64,000 nucleotides of DNA from Enterobacter sp. SA187 (GCF_001888805.2 NZ_CP019113.1:3472001-3536000), one strand, 5' to 3'. Shown: positions 36,530 through 46,268, numbered from the stretch's first letter. The notes: generated by a model not told the origin, from the sequence alone. Numbers and translations are program-made.

Positions 36530-37384
36530 TTAGTGCTCGGTATCCAGCTCAGGGAAGCTTTTCACCAGATCGTCAATGGCTTTGATCTGGGTGAGGAACT
36601 GTTCCAGCTTCGCCAGCGGCAGTGCGGACGGGCCGTCACACTTCGCGTTATCCGGGTCCGGGTGCGCTTCGATAAACAGACCCGCAAGCCCCGTTGCCAT
36701 GCCGGCGCGTGCCAGCTCGGTCACCTGACCGCGACGGCCGCTTGACGCCGCGCCAAAGGGATCGCGGCACTGCAGGGCGTGGGTCACGTCGAAAATCACC
36801 GGGGAGTTGCCGGAGACTTTCTTCATCACGCTGAAGCCGAGCATGTCCACCACCAGGTTGTCGTAGCCGAAGTTAGCGCCACGGTCGCACAGGATCACCT
36901 TCTCGTTACCGCCTTCGCGGAATTTATCCACGATGTTGCCCATCTGGCCAGGGCTTACGAACTGCGGTTTCTTCACGTTGATCACCGCACCGGTTTTCGC
37001 CATGGCTTCCACCAGGTCGGTCTGACGGGCTAGGAAGGCCGGCAGTTGGATCACGTCAACCACTTCGGATACCGGCTGCGCCTGGCTGGCTTCGTGCACG
37101 TCGGTGATCACTTTCACGCCAAAGGTCTGCTTCAGCTCCTGGAAGATTTTCATCCCTTCTTCGAGGCCCGGGCCACGGTAGGAGTGAATAGACGAGCGGT
37201 TGGCTTTGTCAAAAGAGGCCTTGAACACGTACGGAATACCCATTTTCTGCGTAACAGTCACGTAGTGTTCACAAATACGCATAGCAAGATCGCGTGACTC
37301 CAGCACGTTCATACCGCCAAACAGCACGAACGGCAGGTCGTTTGCCACGTTAATATCGCCAATGCTAACCACTTTTTGTTTCAT
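36530..37384 (-). CDS. kdsA: 3-deoxy-8-phosphooctulonate synthase (KDO-8-P synthase)
   Basis: A 284-residue cytosolic enzyme condensing phosphoenolpyruvate and arabinose-5-phosphate for lipopolysaccharide KDO. Motifs include KASFDKANRSSIHSYRGPG, CDRGANFGYDNLV, DVTHALQ and FIEAHPDPDNAKCDGPS. Full family length. Downstream of sirB1 on the same strand, 33 bp gap. Confidence 0.98.
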   Translation of the reverse strand: MKQKVVSIGDINVANDLPFVLFGGMNVLESRDLAMRICEHYVTVTQKMGIPYVFKASFDKANRSSIHSYRGPGLEEGMKIFQELKQTFGVKVITDVHEASQAQPVSEVVDVIQLPAFLARQTDLVEAMAKTGAVINVKKPQFVSPGQMGNIVDKFREGGNEKVILCDRGANFGYDNLVVDMLGFSVMKKVSGNSPVIFDVTHALQCRDPFGAASSGRRGQVTELARAGMATGLAGLFIEAHPDPDNAKCDGPSALPLAKLEQFLTQIKAIDDLVKSFPELDTEH

Positions 37385-37417
37385 AGGATCGCCTTATCAG
37401 GTTTGGATCGGGAGGTA

Positions 37418-38227
37418 TCAGTGCAGCGTGATCTGCTTGTGCGCGATGTTGTTAATCTGCGCGCGGATCATTTCGCTGATCGGATCTTCCGGACATTGTT
37501 CTACAAAATAACTTAAATCATTGAGCGCGACATGGTCGCAGTCGAGCTGGGCATAAATCAGGCCGCGGTCGCGAATTTCATACGGATCTTCGGGATTGAA
37601 CTGTAACAGCGCTTCGCTGGCGCGCAGGGCCAGCTCCATTTGCTGCTCTTCCATCAGCGCCGATTTCAGCGTATCCAGCAGTTTGCGGATCACTTCGGCG
37701 TTGTCGGCCTCGTCCAGATCTTCATTAAAGAGTTCCGCAATGGGGCTGATATTACCCTTGAGCCACACTTCGAGGGTGTGCTCGTCCAGCGTGTCGCCGT
37801 TGAACGGATTGATCAGCCACATTTCGCTGTCCATCCATTCGGCGCGTAAAATTAACTGCGTCGGGAAGATCACCGGCATCAGCGGAATATCCAGCCTGTC
37901 CGCGACCCACAGCAAAATGGCGCCCAGTGAAACGGCGCTGCCCTGACGATTTTTCAGCACGTGATCCAGCCACAGAGCATCTGACAGGCGGTAGACGCCG
38001 CGCGTGTCCCGAAAGCCCCACTCACCGTAAAACAGCTCGATGAGTTTCTCCAGTTGCCAGTCCTGAGGCTTCGCCTCGCTAATCTCTTCCCGGGCCAGAC
38101 TGACCAGCCCTTCCAGCTCGTCGTAGACATACTGTGAGGGGAAATCATCGCGGATCAACTCCGATACGAGGATCATCCCGTCACATAACGGCGCTTTATT
38201 AAATTCGAAATCTGCCAACGACTTCAT
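37418..38227 (-). CDS. sirB1: SirB1 family protein (transglutaminase-like plus TPR)
   Basis: A 269-residue protein matching E. coli YchA/SirB1. An N-terminal transglutaminase-like fold (YGEWGFRDTRGVYRLSDAL, NRQGSAVSLGAI) is followed by a C-terminal TPR-like region. Function is not established; the name comes from a suggested link to sirC expression in Salmonella. ATG at 38227 is preferred over the adjacent ATG at 38230, because it gives the E. coli length and better spacing to GGGG. Confidence 0.93.
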   Translation of the reverse strand: MKSLADFEFNKAPLCDGMILVSELIRDDFPSQYVYDELEGLVSLAREEISEAKPQDWQLEKLIELFYGEWGFRDTRGVYRLSDALWLDHVLKNRQGSAVSLGAILLWVADRLDIPLMPVIFPTQLILRAEWMDSEMWLINPFNGDTLDEHTLEVWLKGNISPIAELFNEDLDEADNAEVIRKLLDTLKSALMEEQQMELALRASEALLQFNPEDPYEIRDRGLIYAQLDCDHVALNDLSYFVEQCPEDPISEMIRAQINNIAHKQITLH

Positions 38228-38230
38228 CAT

Positions 38231-38469
38231 TTACCCCAGTAACGGTATTTTTGTGGTGGCGAGTTTAATGATGATGTACAGCACCACCAGCCCCAGCAGA
38301 AGCGCGATAAACCCGGCCTGCTGGCTGCGAGGGCAACATTACCCCTGCGCAAGAAAACCCAAAACGCTGTGATGATAACGCCAAATGACGTCTGCGTCAG
38401 CCATGCCGCTTTCATCATCGTGACAACAGCGACGAGAAAAGGCATGCCGAGACGGGTTAAAGCATTCAC
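38231..38469 (-). pseudogene. sirB2: Decayed sirB2 remnant
   Basis: The 240-bp gap between prmC and sirB1 holds the 3' end of sirB2. From about 38329 to the TAA at 38231 one frame reads RSQQAGFIALLLGLVVLYII followed by IKLATTKIPLLG, the normal SirB2 C-terminus. Upstream, a different frame reads AAWLTQTSFGVIITAFWVFL, which resembles the preceding SirB2 segment. The two frames are joined by a shift and an in-frame TAA, and the N-terminal half of the roughly 130-residue membrane protein is missing. An 80-codon frame crossing here is an artefact of the shift. Confidence 0.8.
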
Positions 38470-38474
38470 CGCGC

Positions 38475-39314
38475 TTATTCCTGTAGCGCTAACCGGCCAA
38501 GCGTGATGCGCTCATTACCGCCATAATCGCGACAGGTTTCGATCTGCGCATAACCCTCTGCGGCAAAACAGGCGCGCACGGCGGCGCCCTGCTGCCAGCC
38601 ATGCTCCAGTAGCAGCGTTCCGCCGGGTAGTAAGAATGATTGTGCGTGATGGATAATCCACGCCAGATCCGCCATGCCCTGATCGCCCGCCACCAGCGCG
38701 GTGCGCGGTTCAAAGCGCACATCCCCCTGCGACAGGTGCGGATCCTGCTCATCAATGTAGGGCGGGTTACTGACGATCATCGCAAACCGCTCGCCGTCCA
38801 GCGCGCTGAACCAGTGGCTTTGCAGCACACTGACGTTGCGGATATGCAGATGCTCCGCGTTGCGCCGGGCAAGGGCCACAGCGTCGGGCATCATATCGAC
38901 GGCAATCACATCGCAGTCCGGGCGTTCGCTTGCCAGCGCCAGCGCGATTGCGCCGGTGCCGGTGCCCAGATCCAGAATACGACAGGGTGAGTCAGGCAGA
39001 CGCGCCAGCGCCTGTTCCACCAGACATTCGGTGTCCGGACGGGGTATCAGCGTGGCGGGTGAGACGAAAAGCGGCAGCGACCAGAACTCCCGTACGCCCA
39101 CCAGATGCGCCACCGGCTCGCCCTGCACGCGGCGCGCCAGCAGTTCGCTGAGCTGCGCCTGTTCTGCGTCCGTCAGCAGCGTCTCGCCGAAGGCAAGAAT
39201 AAAAGTGCGGGCGCGTCCGGTGACAAATCCCAGCAGGATCTCGGCATCGCGCCGCGGGCTGTCGCTGCCCGCAAGCTGTTCAATGGCAAGGCGTAGCCAG
39301 GCGTGGTAATCCAT
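38475..39314 (-). CDS. prmC: Peptide chain release factor N5-glutamine methyltransferase
   Basis: A 279-residue SAM-dependent enzyme that methylates the Gln of the GGQ motif in RF1 and RF2. SAM motif ILDLGTGTGAIALALA (about 112-127) and the catalytic NPPY (IVSNPPYIDEQD) are present. ATG overlaps the prfA stop by one base (TGATG), so the enzyme is translated coupled to its substrate. Confidence 0.97.
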   Translation of the reverse strand: MDYHAWLRLAIEQLAGSDSPRRDAEILLGFVTGRARTFILAFGETLLTDAEQAQLSELLARRVQGEPVAHLVGVREFWSLPLFVSPATLIPRPDTECLVEQALARLPDSPCRILDLGTGTGAIALALASERPDCDVIAVDMMPDAVALARRNAEHLHIRNVSVLQSHWFSALDGERFAMIVSNPPYIDEQDPHLSQGDVRFEPRTALVAGDQGMADLAWIIHHAQSFLLPGGTLLLEHGWQQGAAVRACFAAEGYAQIETCRDYGGNERITLGRLALQE

Positions 39315-40396
39315 CAGTCCTGCTCGGAAAGCGCGGCAAGCTGATCGGCCTGGTATTCCTGGACGATAGGCTCGATCAGCATATCCAGTTTTCCTTCCAT
39401 CACTTCATCCAGACGGTAGAGCGTCAGGTTGATGCGGTGGTCGGTTACGCGGCCCTGCGGGAAGTTATAGGTGCGGTTGCGATCGCTACGGTCGCCGCTG
39501 CCCAGCAGGTTACGGCGCGTGGACGCTTCGGCCTGCTGGCGTTTGGCGATTTCGGCGGCGCGAATACGCGAACCCAGCACGGAGAGCGCTTTGGCTTTGT
39601 TTTTGTGCTGGGAACGTTCGTCCTGGCACTCCACCACGATCCCGGTCGGAATGTGGGTGATACGGATCGCCGAATCGGTGGTGTTAACGTGCTGACCGCC
39701 CGCGCCGGAGGAGCGGAAGGTATCAATACGCAGATCCGCCGGGTTGATGTCCGGCAGTTCCGCTTCCGGCAATTCCGGCATCAGCGCCACGGTACAGGCG
39801 GAAGTGTGAATGCGGCCCTGGGATTCGGTGGCCGGTACGCGCTGTACGCGATGACCGCCGGATTCAAATTTCAGTCGGCCATAGACGCCTTCGCCGCTGA
39901 TTTTGGCGATAATTTCTTTATAACCGCCATGCTCGCCTTCGTTGGCGCTCATGATCTCCACGCGCCAGCGGCGGGATTCCGCGTAACGGCTGTACATGCG
40001 GAACAGATCGCCGGCAAAGAGCGCGGCTTCATCGCCGCCGGTTCCGGCACGCACTTCTAGGTAGGCGTTACGTTCATCATCCGGATCGGTCGGCAGCAAC
40101 AGCACCTGCAGATGCTGTTCCAGTTGTTCGGTTTTCTCTTTCAGCTCGCGCAGTTCTTCCTGCGCCATGTCGCGCATTTCCGGATCCTCGAGCATCAGCT
40201 GCGCGGTTTCCATGTCTTCCTGAACCTGTCGCCAGTCAGTAAAGCAGCGTGAGACATCGCTCAACTGAGCGTATTCGCGCGATAAGGCACGAAAACGATC
40301 CTGATCGGCAATGGTCCCCGCGTCGCCCAGCAGCGCCTGTACTTCTTCATGACGCTCGTGCAGGGCTTCCAGTTTGGCAACGATAGAAGGCTTCAT
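39314..40396 (-). CDS. prfA: Peptide chain release factor 1
   Basis: A 360-residue RF1 reading UAA and UAG. The stop-codon recognition motif PAT (RVPATESQGRIH) and the catalytic GGQ (SSGAGGQHVNTTDSA) are present. The PrmC target glutamine is the Q of GGQ. Part of the hemA-prfA-prmC-sirB-kdsA transcription unit. Confidence 0.98.
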   Translation of the reverse strand: MKPSIVAKLEALHERHEEVQALLGDAGTIADQDRFRALSREYAQLSDVSRCFTDWRQVQEDMETAQLMLEDPEMRDMAQEELRELKEKTEQLEQHLQVLLLPTDPDDERNAYLEVRAGTGGDEAALFAGDLFRMYSRYAESRRWRVEIMSANEGEHGGYKEIIAKISGEGVYGRLKFESGGHRVQRVPATESQGRIHTSACTVALMPELPEAELPDINPADLRIDTFRSSGAGGQHVNTTDSAIRITHIPTGIVVECQDERSQHKNKAKALSVLGSRIRAAEIAKRQQAEASTRRNLLGSGDRSDRNRTYNFPQGRVTDHRINLTLYRLDEVMEGKLDMLIEPIVQEYQADQLAALSEQD

Positions 40397-40437
40397 AGGC
40401 GTAAATGCACCCTGTTCTGTTATTAGAGGTTGTTGTG

Positions 40438-41694
40438 CTACTCCAGCCCGAGGCTGTTGCGCAGAATATGCAGGCGTTCGTCATCCCCGTTACGGGCAGC
40501 CTGCTGAAGAGATTTGGTTGGGGCGTGGATCAGCTTGTTGGTCAGTTTCCACGCCAGATCCTGCATGATGGCCTGCGCATCGCCGCCCTTTTCCAGGGCT
40601 GCGAGGGCTTTTGCTGTCAGTTCATCCCGCACCTGTTCGGCCTGGCTGCGGTATTCGCGAATGGTCTCGCTGGCGCTTTGCGCACGCAGCCAGGCCATAA
40701 ATTCGCTGGTTTCCTGCTCAACGATGGTCTCCGCTTCCACGGCGGCGGCTTTGCGCTGCGCCAGGTTGTGGGAAATGATGCTCTGTAAATCATCGACGCT
40801 GTACAGATAGGCGTTCGCCAGCTTGCTGACGTCCGGCTCGACGTCGCGCGGCACGGCGATATCCACCAGCAGCATCGGCTGGTTACGACGGGCTTTCAGG
40901 GCGCGTTCCACCATGCCTTTGCCGATGATCGGCAGCGGGCTGGCCGTGGAGCTGATAATAATGTCGGCGTCTTTCAGGCGCTCATCGATATCGCTGAGCG
41001 AAATCACCTCGGCACCCACTTCATCCGCCAGCACCTGTGCGCGTTCGCGGGTGCGGTTGGCGATGATCATGTTCTTCACTTTATGCTCGCGCAGATGACG
41101 CGCCACCAGTTCGATGGTTTCACCCGCGCCGACCAGCATTACCGTGACGGTGGATAACGATTCAAAGATTTGACGCGCCAGCGTACAGGCGGCGAAGGCG
41201 ACAGAGACGGCGCTGGCACCGATGTCAGTTTCCGTACGCACGCGTTTGGCCACCGAGAAGGATTTCTGAAACATGCGCTCCAGTTCGGTGGCGTTAAGGT
41301 GCCCGCGGCTGGAATCGGCAAAGGCTTTCTTGACCTGGCCCAGGATCTGCGGCTCGCCCAGCACCAGTGAATCCAGCCCGCTGGCGACGCGCATCAGATG
41401 GCTTACAGCGTCGTTGTCCTGATGCCAGTAGAGGCTTTTACGCAGTTCTTCTTCATTAAGATGATGGTAATCGCACAGCCAGCGGATCAACGCTTCCTGT
41501 AAATCGTCACGCTCTTCCACGCTGAGGTAAAGCTCGGTGCGGTTGCACGTCGAGAGCACCACGCCGCCCTGCACCATTGGCTGAGCCAGCAGGCTTTCCA
41601 GCGCCTGGTCGAGCGTATCCGGCGAAAACGAAACACGTTCTCGCAACGCAACAGGCGCAGTTTTGTGGTTGATGCCGAGCGCTAAAAGGGTCAT
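40438..41694 (-). CDS. hemA: Glutamyl-tRNA reductase
   Basis: A 418-residue enzyme making glutamate-1-semialdehyde, the first committed step of tetrapyrrole synthesis. Catalytic C50 lies in VVLSTCNRTELY, the tRNA/glutamate segment is GEPQILGQVKKAFADS and the NADPH-binding GAGETIELVARHL follows. The N-terminus MTLLALGINHKTAPV carries the haem-regulated degradation region. First gene of its operon and divergent from lolB (200 bp). Confidence 0.98.
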   Translation of the reverse strand: MTLLALGINHKTAPVALRERVSFSPDTLDQALESLLAQPMVQGGVVLSTCNRTELYLSVEERDDLQEALIRWLCDYHHLNEEELRKSLYWHQDNDAVSHLMRVASGLDSLVLGEPQILGQVKKAFADSSRGHLNATELERMFQKSFSVAKRVRTETDIGASAVSVAFAACTLARQIFESLSTVTVMLVGAGETIELVARHLREHKVKNMIIANRTRERAQVLADEVGAEVISLSDIDERLKDADIIISSTASPLPIIGKGMVERALKARRNQPMLLVDIAVPRDVEPDVSKLANAYLYSVDDLQSIISHNLAQRKAAAVEAETIVEQETSEFMAWLRAQSASETIREYRSQAEQVRDELTAKALAALEKGGDAQAIMQDLAWKLTNKLIHAPTKSLQQAARNGDDERLHILRNSLGLE

Positions 41695-41894
41695 GTCAGC
41701 GGGAGTAGTACCAGCGTTGATAAGGTTAGTCTGTGCGCATCATACAGGATGCGTGAGGTCAATAAAAGAGAGCGCCCCCTTTTGGAGTAATCGATAATAT
41801 AATGATTTAAGACAAGTTGAACGTAGACGCTGTGCCGCCGCGGCGCTAGCATTAACGATATAACTGCAACGTATTACAAGGATTTTTCCTCATT

Positions 41895-42518
41895 ATGATG
41901 TCAGCCAATACCCGCCTGCTCCGCCTTCTGCCGCTCGCCAGCCTTGTGCTGACCGCATGTACACTCACCGCGCCAAAAGGACCGGGTAAAAGCCCTGACT
42001 CCCCGCAGTGGCGGCAGCATCAGCAGGAAGTGCGTAATCTTAACCAGTATCAGACCCGCGGTGCCTTTGCCTATATTTCCCCTGAGCAGAAAGTTTATGC
42101 CCGTTATTTTTGGCAGCAAACCGGCCAGGATAACTACCGTCTGCTGTTGACCAATCCGCTGGGCAGCACCGAGCTTGAGCTGAGCGCCCGTCCGGGTAAC
42201 GTGCAGATCGTCGATAATAAAGGCCAGCGCTATACCGCGACCGATGCGGAAGAGACCATCAGCAAGCTGACCGGCATGCCGATCCCGCTCAATAGCCTGC
42301 GCCAGTGGATCCTGGGTCTGCCGGGCGAGGCGACAGACTACAAACTCGACAGCCAGTACCGTCTGAGCGAACTGAACTACTCTGAAGGCGGCAAAACCTG
42401 GAAAGTGGTTTACGGCGACTATGACGAGAAAACCAAACCGAGCCTGCCCGCCAATATGGAGCTGACGCAGGACGGACAGCGCATCAAACTCAAAATGGAT
42501 AACTGGATTGTGAAATGA
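41895..42518 (+). CDS. lolB: Outer-membrane lipoprotein receptor LolB
   Basis: A 207-residue lipoprotein. The signal peptide ends in the lipobox LTAC (Cys about residue 22). The mature part keeps the LolB barrel features NLNQYQTRGAFAYISPEQK and LTNPLGSTELEL. It receives lipoproteins from LolA and inserts them in the outer membrane. It overlaps ispE by 4 bp (ATGA). Confidence 0.97.
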   Translation: MMSANTRLLRLLPLASLVLTACTLTAPKGPGKSPDSPQWRQHQQEVRNLNQYQTRGAFAYISPEQKVYARYFWQQTGQDNYRLLLTNPLGSTELELSARPGNVQIVDNKGQRYTATDAEETISKLTGMPIPLNSLRQWILGLPGEATDYKLDSQYRLSELNYSEGGKTWKVVYGDYDEKTKPSLPANMELTQDGQRIKLKMDNWIVK

Positions 42519-43384
42519 TGACCCAGTGGCCCTCTCCGGCAAAACTTAATCTCTTTTTATACATTACCGGTCAGCGCAGCGATGGTTATCACGAGCTTCA
42601 GACGCTGTTTCAGTTTCTGGATTATGGTGACACCCTCAGTATCGCGCCCCGTCACGATGGCGCTATCCGCCTGCTGACGCCGGTGGCTGGCGTGCCGGAT
42701 GAGGAAAACCTCATCGTGCGCGCGGCGCGGTTATTAATGGACGCCGCCCGTCAGCGTGATTGTCTGCCAGCCGGGAGCGGCGCTGACATCCGCATTGAAA
42801 AACGTCTGCCCATGGGCGGCGGTCTGGGCGGCGGTTCATCTAATGCCGCCACCGTGCTGGTGGCGCTGAACCATCTCTGGGGCTGCGGCTTGTCGGTGGA
42901 TGAACTGGCGGATCTGGGCCTGCAACTTGGCGCGGATGTGCCGGTATTTGTGCGCGGTCATGCGGCCTTCGCAGAGGGCGTGGGTGAGCAGTTGATCCCG
43001 GTCGATCCGCCGGAAAAATGGTATCTGGTGATGCATCCCGGCGTCAGTATTCCTACCCCGGTTATTTTCAAAGATCCTGATTTGCCAAGAGACACGCCGA
43101 AAAGGTCAATTAATACGTTGCTAAATTGTGAATTCGGCAACGATTGCGAGGTTATCGCAAGAAAACGTTTTCGCGAGGTTGATGCCGCGCTTTCCTGGCT
43201 GTTAGAATACGCGCCGTCGCGCCTGACTGGCACAGGAGCTTGTGTCTTTGCTGAATTTGACACCGAGTCCTCTGCGCGTCAGGTGCTGGAGCAAGCCCCG
43301 GACTGGCTACATGGTTTTGTCGCGAAAGGTGTAAACCTTTCTCCACTGCACCAGGCTATGTTTGGGCAACCTGAGCTCCGGTGA
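42515..43384 (+). CDS. ispE: 4-diphosphocytidyl-2-C-methyl-D-erythritol kinase
   Basis: A 289-residue GHMP kinase of the MEP isoprenoid pathway. N-terminal PSPAKLNLFLYITG, the ATP loop LPMGGGLGGGSSNAA (about 97-111) and the C-terminal TGTGACVFAEF are present. It runs a few residues longer than E. coli IspE at the C-terminus. Coupled to lolB; prs follows. Confidence 0.97.
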   Translation: MMTQWPSPAKLNLFLYITGQRSDGYHELQTLFQFLDYGDTLSIAPRHDGAIRLLTPVAGVPDEENLIVRAARLLMDAARQRDCLPAGSGADIRIEKRLPMGGGLGGGSSNAATVLVALNHLWGCGLSVDELADLGLQLGADVPVFVRGHAAFAEGVGEQLIPVDPPEKWYLVMHPGVSIPTPVIFKDPDLPRDTPKRSINTLLNCEFGNDCEVIARKRFREVDAALSWLLEYAPSRLTGTGACVFAEFDTESSARQVLEQAPDWLHGFVAKGVNLSPLHQAMFGQPELR

Positions 43385-43508
43385 CAACGTCACCCTGTTC
43401 CAGACGTTGCATCGCGCTCTTTAATACACCGCTGGATAGTGTTTTGCCTGGCCCGCACAGTTTTTGGCGACGCTATCCACCACTGGACGCATGCCTGAGG
43501 TTCTTCTC

Positions 43509-44456
43509 GTGCCTGATATGAAGCTTTTTGCTGGTAACGCCACCCCGGAACTAGCACAACGTATTGCCAACCGCCTGTACACTTCCCTCGGCGACGCCGC
43601 TGTAGGTCGCTTTAGCGACGGCGAAGTCAGCGTACAAATTAATGAAAATGTACGCGGTGGTGATATTTTCATCATCCAGTCCACTTGTGCTCCCACCAAT
43701 GACAACCTCATGGAGTTGGTTGTTATGGTTGATGCGCTGCGTCGTGCTTCTGCAGGTCGTATCACCGCTGTTATTCCTTACTTTGGCTATGCCCGTCAGG
43801 ATCGCCGCGTGCGTTCCGCGCGTGTGCCTATTACCGCAAAAGTTGTCGCCGATTTCCTCTCCAGCGTGGGCGTTGACCGCGTACTGACCGTTGACCTGCA
43901 TGCTGAACAGATCCAGGGCTTCTTTGATGTGCCGGTTGATAACGTGTTCGGCAGCCCGATCCTGCTGGAAGACATGCTGCAACTGAATCTGGATAACCCA
44001 ATTGTGGTTTCTCCGGACATCGGCGGCGTGGTGCGTGCCCGTGCTATCGCCAAACTGCTTAACGATACCGATATGGCTATCATCGACAAACGTCGCCCGC
44101 GCGCGAACGTCTCCCAGGTGATGCACATTATTGGTGACGTGGCCGGTCGTGACTGCGTGCTGGTTGACGATATGATCGATACCGGCGGTACCCTGTGTAA
44201 GGCGGCTGAAGCCCTGAAAGAACGTGGCGCCAAGCGTGTATTCGCCTACGCGACTCACCCGATCTTCTCCGGCAATGCGGCTAACAATCTGCGTCATTCC
44301 GTCATCGACGAAGTAGTGGTTTGCGACACCATTCCGCTGACTGACGAAATCAAATCTCTGCCGAACGTCCGTACCCTGACCCTGTCAGGCATGCTGGCGG
44401 AAGCGATTCGTCGTATCAGCAACGAAGAATCCATCTCTGCGATGTTCGAGCACTAA
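43509..44456 (+). CDS. prs: Ribose-phosphate pyrophosphokinase
   Basis: A 315-residue PRPP synthase, essential for purines, pyrimidines, His, Trp and NAD. The GTG start (VPDMKLFAGNATPE) gives the E. coli length, with GAGG 8 bp upstream; the earlier ATG at 43464 is rejected. The catalytic flexible loop YARQDRRVR, the DLHAEQIQGFFD region and the PRPP loop DDMIDTGGTLC are intact. Nearly identical to E. coli Prs. Confidence 0.98.
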   Translation: MPDMKLFAGNATPELAQRIANRLYTSLGDAAVGRFSDGEVSVQINENVRGGDIFIIQSTCAPTNDNLMELVVMVDALRRASAGRITAVIPYFGYARQDRRVRSARVPITAKVVADFLSSVGVDRVLTVDLHAEQIQGFFDVPVDNVFGSPILLEDMLQLNLDNPIVVSPDIGGVVRARAIAKLLNDTDMAIIDKRRPRANVSQVMHIIGDVAGRDCVLVDDMIDTGGTLCKAAEALKERGAKRVFAYATHPIFSGNAANNLRHSVIDEVVVCDTIPLTDEIKSLPNVRTLTLSGMLAEAIRRISNEESISAMFEH

Positions 44457-44471
44457 TCGGACACAGCGTAA

Positions 44472-44497
44472 AAACCCGCCGCGGCGGGTTTTTTTGT
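44472..44497 (+). terminator. prs intrinsic terminator
   Basis: AACCCGCCGCGGCGGGTT followed by a T-run, about 15 bp after the prs stop. Confidence 0.92.
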
Positions 44498-44572
44498 CTG
44501 TGATTTTTATTTGTATGATTAATGCTTTCCATTTTAATTATTCATGAAATAAATGGATTGCGCCTGAATGAA

Positions 44573-46261
44573 ATGAAAACAGTGAAAAAATTGACGTCTT
44601 TTGATGCTCTTCCTTTTCGCGCCCTTATCGACGCCTGCTGGAAAGAAAAATACTCTCTGTCGCGCTTTACCCGCGATCTGATTGCCGGGATCACCGTCGG
44701 CATTATTGCCATCCCGCTGGCGATGGCGCTGGCGATTGGCAGCGGCGTGGCCCCGCAGTATGGTCTGTACACGTCGGCGGTTGCCGGGATTGTCATTGCG
44801 CTGACCGGCGGTTCGCGCTTCAGCGTCTCCGGTCCTACTGCCGCTTTTGTGGTGATCCTTTATCCGGTATCTCAACAGTTCGGGCTGGCGGGGCTGCTGG
44901 TCGCCACCCTGATGTCCGGCGTATTCCTGATCCTGTTTGGCCTCGCCCGTTTTGGTCGCCTGATTGAGTATATTCCGCTGTCGGTCACACTTGGCTTTAC
45001 CTCCGGGATCGGCATCACCATCGGCACCATGCAGATCAAAGATTTTCTCGGTTTGCATCTCACACAGGTGCCTGAACACTATCTGCAAAAAGTAGGCGCG
45101 CTGGCAGGCGCGCTGCCGACACTCAATCCGGGGGATGCCGCCATCGGCGTGGTGACCCTTGGCACGCTGATTTTCTGGCCCCGGCTTGGGATCCGCCTGC
45201 CCGGCCATCTGCCCGCGCTGCTGGCAGGTTGCGCCGTGATGGTGGTGGTTAACCTCGCGGGCGGCCATGTGGCGACCATCGGCTCGCAGTTCCATTATGT
45301 GCTGGCAGACGGCACCCGCGGCAACGGTATTCCGCAACTGCTGCCGCAGCTGGTGCTGCCCTGGGATATGCCGGGATCGCACTTTACCCTGAGCTGGGCC
45401 TCCCTGCGCGCCCTGCTTCCTGCCGCTTTTTCTATGGCGATGCTTGGCGCCATTGAGTCTCTGCTTTGCGCGGTCGTGCTCGACGGCATGACCGGCACGC
45501 GGCATAAAGCCAACGGCGAACTCATTGGCCAGGGGCTGGGAAACCTGGTGGCGCCTTTCTTTGGCGGCATTACCGCCACCGCCGCCATCGCCCGTTCGGC
45601 GGCCAACGTGCGCGCCGGAGCAACCTCTCCTGTTTCCTCTGTCATCCACGCTTTGCTGGTGATCCTCGCGCTGCTGATCTTAGCCCCGCTGCTCTCCTGG
45701 CTGCCGCTGTCGGCGATGGCCGCGCTGCTGTTGATGGTGGCATGGAATATGAGCGAAGCGCATAAAGTGGTGAACCTGCTGCGCACCGGCCCGCAAGACG
45801 ACATCATTGTCATGCTGCTGTGCATGTCGCTGACGGTGCTGTTCGATATGGTGATCGCCATCAGCGTCGGCATCGTTCTCGCCTCGCTGCTGTTTATGCG
45901 CCGTATTGCGCGCATGACGCGGCTGGCAACGGTAAATGTCGAAGTGCCGGAAGATGTACTGGTGCTGCGGGTGATCGGACCGTTATTTTTCGCGGCGGCA
46001 GACAGCCTGTTTACCGATCTGGCGACGCGCTGCGTGGGCAAACGCATAGTGGTGCTGAAATGTGATGCGGTGCCGGTGCTGGACGCGGGCGGGCTGGATG
46101 CGTTTAAGCGCTTGGTGGAACGTCTGCCGGAAGGGTGTGAACTGCGGGTGAGTAATCTGGAGTTCCAGCCGCTGCGCACTATGGCGCGAGCGGGTATTAA
46201 GCCGATTGAAGGGCGTCTGTCATTCTATCCGGATAAAACTGCGGCGCTGGCCGATCTGTGA
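44573..46261 (+). CDS. dauA: C4-dicarboxylate transporter DauA (SulP/SLC26 family)
   Basis: A 562-residue inner-membrane protein. Many hydrophobic segments carry SulP signatures (AGITVGIIAIPLAMALAIG, YGLYTSAVAGIVIAL, GGITATAAIARSAANVRAGA). A C-terminal STAS domain follows (VLRVIGPLFFAAADSLF, AVPVLDAGGLDAF). E. coli DauA carries aerobic succinate uptake at acidic pH. ATG at 44573 (MKTVKKLTSF) is chosen because it aligns with the short E. coli N-terminus; an upstream in-frame codon at 44522 is less likely, and no strong ribosome site decides. Confidence 0.93.
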   Translation: MKTVKKLTSFDALPFRALIDACWKEKYSLSRFTRDLIAGITVGIIAIPLAMALAIGSGVAPQYGLYTSAVAGIVIALTGGSRFSVSGPTAAFVVILYPVSQQFGLAGLLVATLMSGVFLILFGLARFGRLIEYIPLSVTLGFTSGIGITIGTMQIKDFLGLHLTQVPEHYLQKVGALAGALPTLNPGDAAIGVVTLGTLIFWPRLGIRLPGHLPALLAGCAVMVVVNLAGGHVATIGSQFHYVLADGTRGNGIPQLLPQLVLPWDMPGSHFTLSWASLRALLPAAFSMAMLGAIESLLCAVVLDGMTGTRHKANGELIGQGLGNLVAPFFGGITATAAIARSAANVRAGATSPVSSVIHALLVILALLILAPLLSWLPLSAMAALLLMVAWNMSEAHKVVNLLRTGPQDDIIVMLLCMSLTVLFDMVIAISVGIVLASLLFMRRIARMTRLATVNVEVPEDVLVLRVIGPLFFAAADSLFTDLATRCVGKRIVVLKCDAVPVLDAGGLDAFKRLVERLPEGCELRVSNLEFQPLRTMARAGIKPIEGRLSFYPDKTAALADL

Positions 46262-46268
46262 CGCTATG

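Noticed and set aside
38227..38469. 80-codon minus frame between prmC and sirB1 as a gene
   Set aside because: It crosses between frames of a broken sirB2; only parts resemble SirB2, and the true C-terminus is in another frame.
43464..43508. Upstream ATG start for prs
   Set aside because: The GTG at 43509 gives the conserved N-terminus and has the better ribosome site.
44534..45649. 371-codon minus frame opposite dauA
   Set aside because: Antisense to a clear SulP transporter; low-complexity Gln, Arg and Gly composition typical of shadows of membrane genes.
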